Positions 9,489 to 18,200 of a DNA stretch of 64,000 nucleotides are shown here, piece by piece. The stretch's first letter is position 1, and each line of letters begins with the position of its first letter. Where the stretch lies: positions 496,001-560,000 of the forward strand of contig NZ_JAFCKJ010000001.1 of assembly GCF_018130465.1 (NCBI RefSeq). The letters run 5' to 3'. The DNA comes from Bradyrhizobium canariense (lineage in GTDB: Bacteria; Pseudomonadota; Alphaproteobacteria; Rhizobiales; Xanthobacteraceae). The translations under genes were made by a program, and so were the position numbers. The notes under the pieces were generated by a model. It was not told the origin of the DNA. It ran no database searches and saw only the letters and a list, made by a program, of their open reading frames with translations.

Positions 9489-9685
9489 ACCCTCTCCCCT
9501 TGTGGGAGAGGGTGGCTTCGCGTGAGCGAAGCCGGGTGAGGGGTTCTCTCCGGGCGTGAAGCTCTCTCGATAGAACTCGCGGAAACAACCCCTCATCCGG
9601 CGCCATAGCCGATGCGACGCATCGGCGTCTTCAAGAACGGCGGCTGAAGGCCGCCTATGCCACCTTCTCCCACAAGGGGAGAAGG
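9489..9685. repeat. long intergenic inverted repeat
   Basis: The left arm starts ACCCTCTCCCCTTGTGGGAG and the right arm ends with CTTCTCCCACAAGGGGAGAA, so the outer ends are inverted copies about 150 bases apart. Smaller palindromes lie between (GGCTTCGCGTGAGCGAAGCC, and GCCGATGCG/CGCATCGGC). It fills the gap between two convergent genes and may act as a bidirectional terminator. It resembles the family of palindromic repeats common in Bradyrhizobium genomes. Confidence 0.7.
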
Positions 9686-9713
9686 AAGAAAGCGCGACAC
9701 ACCGAGATAGAAT

Positions 9714-10838
9714 CTACGATCCGCCACCCGCGGTGCCTGAGTTCACCGGGGCCAGCTCGTCTTCCCGGCAGCGCCAGCCATCGGCGGCTTTCACAAACGC
9801 AAAAGTGCGCTGGATCCGCAGGCGGCGTGTGACATTGAAGGCGTCTGCGGAGCGCTCCTTGCTGCCGACGCCGGGCTGTGGACGACCCGTTCTGGCGTCC
9901 CAGCAGGTGCCCGTGCAGGTGATGGCGATCTTGCTGCAGGTGGCGAAGGGCGCCAGCACGGCCATCTCGATCTCGCCCGTGACCTGCGCCTCCCGCTCGG
10001 CCACCTGGCTGTCGAGCGCGTAGACGCGGTTGATGCGGAGGAAGTTGCCGCAGGAATTGGCCGCGTGGATTCGCGCGGCACAGAAGTCGACGGCATCGGT
10101 GTCGGGCGAACGGGCTGCGACCTGCCGGCCGAACACCTTCTTCGGATCGCCCTTCGCCGCGCCAATCTCGTCGGCCTTGTGCTTCAGATAGCCGGCGAGA
10201 CAGTCTTCCGCGGACTCGAGCTCCCCGAGCGGCACGTTCTCCTTGCCGACCAGATTGCATTTGCGATCGCGCTCCCGCGTCCACCGGCCATATTCGGCGA
10301 ACGCAAAGCGTGCCGCGGTCGGATCGAGCTTGCCGATCAGGCCGAGGACCTGGCTGTTCAACTCGGTCTCCGCAAGTGCCAGCGACGGGTCCGCACAGAT
10401 CAAGGCGCCCGCGGCGGTGTTGGCCGCGAGACAGTCGAAATCCGGATCGCGCACGATCGCGGCGCGCTCCTCCGTCACCTTGAGAAGGCATGCCTTCACC
10501 CGGTCGAAATCGTCGGTGCGGATCGCGGTCTGGCCGACGATGCCGCAACCGAGGTTGCGCTGGCGAATCCAGATCGCGTTCTCCTCGATTCCAGGCAGAC
10601 GATCGGGCAGGCGAGCAAGCCGCGCCTCGATTCCCGTGCTCAGCTTCTCGGCGGCGGCGGCAAGCTCGGCATCACCGCAGAACAATTGATTGCCGGGATC
10701 GCGGATCTGCTGGCAGTTGTTCCCGGCGAACAGCGGCAGCCTGTCGGCGACGGGGCGGTCGGGCGGGCTGGATTGCGCGAAGCCTGGAGCCGCCGGCAAG
10801 GCCAGCAGCGCAAGCACAGTCAGCACGATGAACCGCAT
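9714..10838 (-). CDS. secreted protein with two LprI-like modules
   Basis: 374 residues with a clear signal peptide (MRFIVLTVLALLALPAAPGF, cleavage near AQ, residue 22). Two Cys-containing modules resemble the LprI/DUF1311 fold: one near residues 40-125 with the pattern C..IRDPGNQLFCGDAELA and IWIRQRNLGCG, the other near 135-215 with FDCLAANTAAGALICADPSLA and RWTRERDRKCN. The C-terminal third (residues 240-374) has four more cysteines and no fold I recognise. LprI-type domains in other bacteria inhibit lysozyme, but that function is not demonstrated for this subgroup. It is encoded just downstream of the LapG-like protease gene on the same strand, 96 bases away. Confidence 0.7.
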   Translation of the reverse strand: MRFIVLTVLALLALPAAPGFAQSSPPDRPVADRLPLFAGNNCQQIRDPGNQLFCGDAELAAAAEKLSTGIEARLARLPDRLPGIEENAIWIRQRNLGCGIVGQTAIRTDDFDRVKACLLKVTEERAAIVRDPDFDCLAANTAAGALICADPSLALAETELNSQVLGLIGKLDPTAARFAFAEYGRWTRERDRKCNLVGKENVPLGELESAEDCLAGYLKHKADEIGAAKGDPKKVFGRQVAARSPDTDAVDFCAARIHAANSCGNFLRINRVYALDSQVAEREAQVTGEIEMAVLAPFATCSKIAITCTGTCWDARTGRPQPGVGSKERSADAFNVTRRLRIQRTFAFVKAADGWRCREDELAPVNSGTAGGGS

Positions 10839-10934
10839 TCCAGTCGCCCCCGGATAGCCGCGGCCATGCTAGCGTCCCGGATCGCGCGGCGAAATGGCTT
10901 TGTGATGGGCGGTTGGGCTGCGAGCCCGGTCCTA

Positions 10935-11666
10935 TCAACGCGCCTCGGCGGCGACCATCGAGAACCGCACGGGTTCGTCGACATATTTCAGCACGGCCGA
11001 CTGGTAGAGCACGAACAGCGGCTGGTAGCTCCGTGCAGCGTCGTCCCCGACCATTGCCATGCGGCGGTTGTCGAGCATCAGCCAGTGGCCGTCGAGCCGT
11101 GCAGCGGCAACCGCATGCTCTTCGCCGGCGCGGGTGTCGCGCACCACGACGATGCGGAGATCTTCGGTGGCAACGCCCGCGAGCCGCAGGGCGGCGAGCT
11201 TGGCAATGGCATAGTCCTCGCAATCCCCGGCGCCGCGCGCGAAGGTCGCGAGCGGGGAGCTCCAGACGTCCTCAGGACCGTCATTGGCGGCACGGATAGC
11301 GAGGTTGATGGCGCGATTGGTTTCACCCAGCAGAGCGCGGCCGTCACGGCTGCGGGCCAGGTCGACGATGGCGAGCAGTTTCAGGGCCGCGGGCGAAGCG
11401 CAATTGTCCCGGTCGCCGTCGCACAGTGCGAGCTGCACCATGTCATCGTCGAGCCTGGACTTCAGCGCGAGCCATTTCTGTTGCAGGCCGCCGGCGGAGA
11501 TGGCGAAGGCGAACACGCCGAACGGCTCGGCGGATTTGCGCACGAGGATGCCGGCTCCCGGCGACAGCAGCGTGCCAGCGCGAAGCTCGGCGGCCGATCC
11601 GAGCAGGATCAATCCGCACAGCACAAGGATTGCGCGCCAAGCGCGCGAGCGAGCAGCGGTCTCCAT
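10935..11666 (-). CDS. LapG-like transglutaminase-type cysteine protease (BTLCP family)
   Basis: Periplasmic cysteine protease of the bacterial transglutaminase-like family (DUF920/PF06035), 243 residues with an N-terminal signal segment (residues 11-30). The catalytic triad is visible: Cys149 in GDCEDYA, His184 in GEEHAV and Asp199 in LMLDNRR, in the same order and spacing as in LapG. In Pseudomonas, LapG clips the N-terminus of the giant type I-secreted adhesin LapA and frees it from the cell surface. Here the gene is divergent from a giant type I-secreted adhesin gene, sharing a 617-bp control region, which strongly suggests a similar partnership. No LapD-like receptor gene is seen nearby. 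AAGGGGAC precedes the ATG. Confidence 0.85.
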   Translation of the reverse strand: METAARSRAWRAILVLCGLILLGSAAELRAGTLLSPGAGILVRKSAEPFGVFAFAISAGGLQQKWLALKSRLDDDMVQLALCDGDRDNCASPAALKLLAIVDLARSRDGRALLGETNRAINLAIRAANDGPEDVWSSPLATFARGAGDCEDYAIAKLAALRLAGVATEDLRIVVVRDTRAGEEHAVAAARLDGHWLMLDNRRMAMVGDDAARSYQPLFVLYQSAVLKYVDEPVRFSMVAAEAR

Positions 11667-11828
11667 CTGACGTCCCCTTCCGGCTTCGCCAGGTCCCCCT
11701 CGACCTGTACGTGCCGGGCTTTGTTGCTTTCGCGGAGATAGTGCGCGGCGGGCCGTTTTGTTCTGCTTAACGCGCTCGGCTGGGGTCCCAAGATCGCGGA
11801 ACAGGCTGAAACCGGCCTGCCCAAATTG

Positions 11829-11842
11829 CGTAAAATTTTACG
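11829..11842. promoter_or_regulatory. 14-bp perfect palindrome, candidate operator
   Basis: CGTAAAATTTTACG is a perfect dyad in an AT-rich spot, 163 bases upstream of the protease start and about 440 bases upstream of the adhesin start. It is not part of any inverted-repeat family seen elsewhere in the window. It could be a regulator site for either gene; no factor can be named. Confidence 0.45.
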
Positions 11843-12144
11843 AATCGGGGACTAGATGGGGCTGCCTGCCGCGAAATGGAACCAATTGCAGGTACTGGTT
11901 GTGCCGCCGCCGATTCCGCGCCCTATGGCTAACGACCCGCTATTTCACGGGTTCTGTTAGTTGGGTCACAGATTTGGCCCCGTATTTGCCGCAGGATGCT
12001 GCGGGGCACTACGAAGGAAAGATGACACAAGTATTCGATGCCCATTTGTGCGGCCGAATACCTAGGGGTACCGAAAATGGGCTCGGATAAGCAGAAATAT
12101 ACTTATAGATGTTTGCAGAGATACACTGCTTCCTCTAGGGGAGC

Positions 12145-12193
12145 GGCGCCGGGCAGGGGCGCCGACCGCTTGGTGATGCGAAATCACACAAGC
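12145..12193 (+). promoter_or_regulatory. two consecutive hairpins in the adhesin leader
   Basis: The first hairpin pairs GGCGCC at 12145-12150 with GGCGCC at 12158-12163 around a seven-base loop. The second pairs GCTTGGTGAT (12168-12177) with ATCACACAAGC (12183-12193) around GCGAA, leaving one bulged A. Neither is followed by a T-run, so simple termination is unlikely. They would form in the mRNA leader if transcription starts upstream of 12140. The pattern does not match a c-di-GMP riboswitch consensus that I know. Confidence 0.45.
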
Positions 12194-12221
12194 AATAGAT
12201 GGTTTCGCTAAGGACTTGGTA

Positions 12222-12257
12222 ATGATATGCAAGTTTAGGCGATTGATACTTACCTAA
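12222..12257 (+). other. possible leader peptide ahead of the adhesin
   Basis: An 11-codon frame (MICKFRRLILT, stop TAA) begins with ATG eight bases after AAGGA. Its ribosome site is better than that of the adhesin. The stop lies 26 bases before the adhesin TTG and inside the 12231-12261 stem, so ribosomes on this frame would open the stem. The size is too small to judge coding by composition; it may be chance. Confidence 0.25.
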
Positions 12258-12261
12258 ATTT
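12231..12261 (+). promoter_or_regulatory. stem-loop just upstream of the adhesin start
   Basis: AAGTTTAGG (12231-12239) pairs with CCTAAATTT (12253-12261) through nine pairs, one a G-U, around a 13-base loop. It ends 22 bases before the TTG start and is followed by a run of seven T. It could be an RNA hairpin controlling translation or an operator dyad (TTTAGG-N13-CCTAAA). Confidence 0.4.
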
Positions 12262-12283
12262 TAACCCTTTTTTTGGTGCCCGG

Positions 12284-15200
12284 TTGAATTACGCTGGCAA
12301 ATTTGACGCCGCGATTTCCTTGGACGGCTTGGGTTCCCGCTCGCCCGCCGATGGCCATGTCGATTCCTTTACGGCCAAAGCGCACGGGCACGTACCCGAA
12401 GGCGCGTTCGTTGTTCCCGATCCGAACCTGATCTTCAACGGCGAGTACAAGCGCGCAGGCAGCGATCTCGTGCTGTCCCACGACGGCCACGAGTTTGTCG
12501 TTCACGATTATTTCAGGGGCGACAAGCGCGCGGCGCTCTCGTCGCCGGATGGCGCGCACCTTACCGGCGACATCGTCAACGCGCTGACGGGGCACGTCCA
12601 ATATGCACAGGCCGCACCCGGCATTGCCGCCGCGCAGGTCATCGGCCACGTCACCAAGCTCTCCGGCAGCGCGACAGCGGTCCGCAACGGCGTCTCCGTC
12701 ATCCTGAACAACGGCGACAACGTCGAGAAGGGCGACGTGGTCTCGACCGGTGGCGACTCGACGCTCGGCATCACCTTCATCGACGGCACGGTGTTCGGCC
12801 TGTCCTCCAATGCGCGGATGGTGCTGAACGAGATGGTCTACGACCCCAACGGGTCGAACAATTCCTCGCTGCTCAGCCTGGTTGCGGGCACCATCACCTT
12901 CGTCGCCGGCGAGACCGCCAAGCATGGCGACATGAAGATCGACACGCCGGTCGCCACCATGGGCATCCGCGGAACGGCGGTGCTGAGCCAGATCCATTTC
13001 GTCGTTCCCGCCGGTGGCGGCGATCCGCAGCCGGAGGCGAGCTTCCAGGTGCTGGTCGAGCCGAACGGCACGACCGGTTCCTACATCCTGTTCGACAAGG
13101 TGACGCTGCTGCCGATCGCGACGGTCAACCAGGCCGGTCAGATGATCCAGATCAGCGGCGGCAACGTCTCGATCTCCAATGCGCTGATGTCGCCGGACAT
13201 CCAGAAGCTGATCACGGACGTGTTCACACTGAAGTTCACGGACAACAACAGCAACACCAAGCTGACCACGAACTTCACCGACTCGATCACGCAGACCAGC
13301 TACGATATCTTGCTCAAGGCGCCAACCGGCCCCATCGCGATTGCGACCTTCGTGAACCTCAATCCGCAGGGCTCGCAGGGGCCCGGCACACCCACGTCGA
13401 CCAGCAACCGTATTCCCGGCCCGCCCGACGCGCGCACCCTCGATCTCAACGGCAATGTGACGTCGGAATTCGCGCTGACCGAGCGCGCGGACACGACCGG
13501 CGACACGACGCATTCCGACACGATCTCCGGCCTGATCACCTTCTTCGACCAGAACCTGGGTGACCGGCCGACGGTGAGCGTGAGCCTCGGCGATGCGCCC
13601 AACTACGTCTACAAGGACGCCGGACTGCACGATGTGACCGGATCGCTCACCGCGCTCCAGAAGCAGGACATCGCGGCGACGCTGATCAACATCGACGTGG
13701 TCGCCAAGGGCGGCAACACCAACACTGGCTCGGCGGTCTGGACCTACACGATCCCCGACCACGTCTTCGACTTCCTCGCGGCCGGCGAAACGCTGACGCT
13801 GACCTACACGGTCCGCATCAACAACAATTTCACGGTGAGCCCGGAAACCGCCACCAGAACGATCACCATCACGATCACCGGCACCAACGACAAGCCGGTC
13901 ATCACCACCAGCGTGCCGGTCATCACCTTCGAAGGCGGCACCAGCGTGCCGGGCGGCCCGCTCACCAGTGAAGTGCCGACGACGGGCACGCTGAACTTCG
14001 ACGACGTCGATCTCACCGACAAGCATACGGTGTCGGTTGCGCTGACCAGCGCGACCCTGCCGGATGGCACCGTTCCGCCCGGCCCGCTCGCGGCGTTCCA
14101 GAGCGCGATGTCCGTCGCGATCGCGGCGGGTTCCGACAGCACCGGGGACGGCACCGGCACCATCAACTGGTCGCTGGCCGAGCTGCCGGTCTACCTCGCC
14201 GACTTCATTCCGAAGGGCGAGGTGCTGACGCTGGTCTACACCGTGACGCTCAAGGATTCGCAAGGCGCCACCTCGCAGCAGACCATCACCGTGACGATCA
14301 CCGGCACCGACGCTCCCGCCGTGGTGTGGATCGCGACCGACCATGCCGGCGCACCCTCCGGCGGCTTCTGGAAGGACGCGGCGAACTGGGAAACCGGCAC
14401 CGTCCCGACCATCAATGACGACGTCATCGTCATCACCGATCAGCTGCATGGCCTGACGCCGTCCTATCCGGTGACGATCGACGTAGCGGCCTACGCCAAG
14501 TCGTTGGCTCTGGACGACTACGACACGGCGCCGGGCCACAAGACGCCGGAGGTGATCAACAAGAGCACGTTGACCATCGGGGGCAAGCTCACCCTGAATG
14601 CCGACGCGAAGTTCACCAATACGCTCGGAAGCCACGTCATCGTCGGCGGGGCGATCGATGTCGAGACGATCACCCGAACATCCGGCGTGGTCGTCACCAA
14701 CACCAGCACGATCACGAATGCAGGCACGCTCACCCTGGCTGCAGGCGGCACGATCGATACTCTGACCGCCATTGCCAATTCCGGCACGATCGACCTGTCC
14801 GGCGGCACGCTGGTGCTGAAGAGCGATGTTGCCAATACCGGCGGTACGGTCCGGGCCGATGCCGGCGCGACACTGATCGTCGACGGCACGACGATCGACG
14901 GCGGCACCGTCGCCATTCTGGGCACGCTGGAACTCGACGGCACCAGCCTGATCGAGAACGGCACGCTGAACAATTCAGGAGCGGTCAACGTCAAGGGCAC
15001 GGTCGAGCTCGGCCATCAGACCGTCTCCAACGCCTCCAGCGGCACGATCAAGGTGCTGGCGAACGGCTGGCTGACCATCGATCAGGGCTCCGGCGTCACC
15101 AACACCGGCAACGTCACGGTCGATGCCACCGGCAAGCTGACGGTGAACGGGGCCACGATCAGCGGTGTCGGCACCGTCACCGACAACGGCGAGATCGACC

Positions 15201-18200
15201 TGAACGGCAATGCCGTGCTGAGTGGCGGCGTGCTGAAGAACAACGCGATCTTCAAGGTCAGCGGCACCGGCAACGCACTCAGCAACGAAACGATCACCAA
15301 CGCCAGCACCATCGAGGTGCTCGCGAACGGCGCGCTGACCATCGACCAAGGCTCGACGGTCGACAATTCGAGCGGCAGCATCGTCGTTGACGACGGTGCG
15401 GCACTGACGCTTGATGGCGCGACGATCAGCGGTGGCGCCGTCAACAATTACAGCCTGCTGGGCGGCACGATCGATGTCACCGGCGACAGCAGGATCGACG
15501 GCAACGCGACGCTGACCAAGGGCGCAGTCACGGTCGAGAGTGACGTTACCCTGACGCTGGACGACGCGACTGTTGCGGGAGCCACGATTACCAATCACGG
15601 CACCGTCAAGGTCGATGTCAGCAAAAAGCTCACGTTGAGCGATGCGAACCTGAAGGGCGGCACGCTCACGATTTCCGGCACGCTGGAATCGATCGGCACG
15701 AGCGCCATCGACGATGCCGACATCACCAATACCGGCACGATCACCGTTACCAGCGGCACGCTGACGATCGATCCCGCCATTCTCCACACCATTACCAATC
15801 ACAATCTGATTCAGGCGAACGGTGGCGTGCTCGACGTCTCCGGCGAGGATATCTCCAACACCGCGGCTCTCAAGGCGGTCAACTATGGCACGCTGAAGCT
15901 GACGAATCTGACTGTGAGCAACAGCAGCATCGGGTCGATCACCGTCGACGGCACCTCGAAGCTCTATCTGACCGACGTCTCGATCAACGGCGGCAGCCTG
16001 AGCAATGCCGGCAATCTCTACAGCGTCGGCTTCGACACGGTTATAGGCGGTGTCACCAATATTGGTACCATCCAAGTCCAGAGCGGCACGCTCAACCTCG
16101 CTGGCGGCCTCAGCGGTATCGGCTCGGTGATCATCGACAACGGCGCGACGCTGGAGCTCGCGGGGGCGACGGCGCAGACCGTGACCTTCGCCGGCGGCAC
16201 CGATACGCTTCAGCTCGACAAGGTCGGCGGCCAGGGCTTTACCGGCACCATCGCGGGCCAGTCGACGAAAGCCGGCACGTTCACGATCAAAGGCACGGCC
16301 GACATCACCAGCGCGAGCGGCGATGCGCTCGACTTCACCGCGTCGGGCGGCACGCTGGCCACGCCAGCAGACATTGTCCTCACGCCCATCGGCGTACTGA
16401 CCGGCGCGGCCAACGGCATCGTCGTCACCCAGAACGGCGCCGGCGATATCTCGCTGACCGCGACCGGTGACATCAAGGGTCTTGCCGGCAACGGTATCAC
16501 GCTGCGCGACAGCGCGACCGGCTCCGGCGATATCACGGTCAACAACCTCACCGGCAAGGCGACCGGCACCGGTGCTAATTCGGTCGGTGTCCTCGTCGAG
16601 AATCTGAACGGCGCCAATAACGGTGATATCTCGATCACCCAGCTCGGCGGCGCCGTGGGCGGCGATTACGGCATCGATGCGCACACCGAGGGCAGTGGCG
16701 ACATCACCATTGACGCCGGCGGAGCCATCACAGGTAGCTCGATCTACGGAATCCGGTCGCGCAGCTACGGCGTCGGCGACCAGACGGTCACGACCGAGGT
16801 CGGCAGCGTCGTCACCTCGGGCAGCTCCGGCATCGTCGCCGTCAACCGGGCGACTTCCCTCGGAGCGCCATCCGACAGCACCATCACCATCAATGCCTAC
16901 GGCACGATCAATTCCGGCAGCATTCCGAACCTAGGCGGCAACCCGCCAGCAGGCATCGAGGTCGGCTACACCGGCGCCACGAATGGCACCAACGCCAATA
17001 CCGGCGTCAACGGCGCGGTTGTCGTCAATAACCATGCCAACATCACCGCCGCGGCCGGCTATGGCATTCACGCCTACAATTACGGCAATGGCGACGTCAC
17101 GGTGAACGACGGCGTCGACACCACTGTCATCGGTGCCGAGATGGGCATCCTCGCCCAGGCACTGAGCGGCGGCACCGGTAACGTCAGCGTCGTGCTGGGT
17201 GCCAACGCAACGGTGACGGGCACGTCCAGCTACGGCATTCTCGCCTACAGCATCGACGCGGGCGATATCAGCGTCACCCTGGCGAACTGCGACAGTATCA
17301 ATTCGGGCAGTTCGGGCATCGTGGCCGTCAACTACGCGACTGCTATCGCAGCCGGCCTGGGCAGCACGATTTCCGTCGAAGCGCACGGCACGATCCATTC
17401 GGGCTCGACCCTGAACAGCGATGGTACCACGCCGGGCGCAATCATCGCCGGCTACAAGCCGGGTGGCACCGGCCTCTTCTCGAACGCAGTCGCGGGCGAC
17501 GTCACTGTCACGAGCGATGCGACGATCCTCGCCGACGCGGGCTACGGCATCGACGCGTTCACCTGGGGTGCCGGCAACCTCACTGTCACGACCGGCGCGG
17601 CGTCCTCGATCACCGCGACCGCAGGCACCGCGATCGGCTCCTTTGATCACGGCGGCGGCGACGTCAACGTCACCAACAATGGCTCCGCCTCCGGCACGGT
17701 CGGCCTGGCCGCCATCGCCACCGGCGACGGCGACATCACCATCGTCAATCACGGCAATATCACCAGCACGAGCCTGGCCGGCATCAGCGTCACCCAGAAC
17801 GAAGCGGGTGCGACCGGCTCGACCCATATCACCAATACCGGATCGATCGTGGCTCCGACCGGCCATACCGCGATCTTCATCCAGGAGAACACGACCGGAT
17901 CGGCGACGATCGACAATTCCGTTACCGGCACGATCGGGCCCGCAGTTGCCTCCACGGTGACGTCCACGACCTACGCCATCGTCGAGACCGGCGGCGCCAT
18001 CACGATCAACAATGCCGGCCACATCAACGGCAATGTCTCGGTCGCCACCGCGACGTTCAACAACCAGTCGGGCGGCACCTGGACCGTTTCCGGCAGCAGC
18101 GTGTTCGGCAATCTGTCCTCGATCGGCAATGCCGGCGAGATCGATCTTCTCAACGGCGCCTCGATCTCCGGCTCCGGCCTGAGCATCGCCAATTCCCACG

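Larger units (their letters stand above)
11667..12283. promoter_or_regulatory. 617-bp divergent control region, LapG-like protease/adhesin
   Basis: This is the longest gene-free stretch in the window and is visibly richer in A+T than its surroundings. It must carry the promoters for the protease (minus) and the adhesin (plus). Visible elements are a 14-bp perfect palindrome at 11829-11842, two GC-rich hairpins at 12145-12193, a short reading frame with its own ribosome site at 12222-12257, and a 9-bp stem at 12231-12261 followed by a run of seven T at 12268-12274. GGAACC at 11878-11883 with GTT 15 bases beyond GGAAC is close to, but slightly too short for, an EcfG-type promoter. A 110-codon open frame at 11758-12090 looks spurious. 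Confidence 0.65.

Noticed and set aside
11758-12090. A 110-codon frame in the adhesin control region
   Set aside because: No ribosome site at its start, Cys/Trp/Arg-rich without family likeness, and it lies in AT-richer regulatory DNA. A 22-codon internal frame from ATG 12022 is possible but unsupported.
12140-12195. c-di-GMP riboswitch in the adhesin leader
   Set aside because: Hairpins are present but the conserved GEMM core sequence and tetraloop receptor were not seen.
12254-14635. A 793-codon antisense frame opposite the adhesin N-terminal half
   Set aside because: Its product is an Arg/Asp/Gly/Val/His-rich low-information sequence with no domain. Such frames are expected opposite high-GC genes and the plus strand has clear domains.
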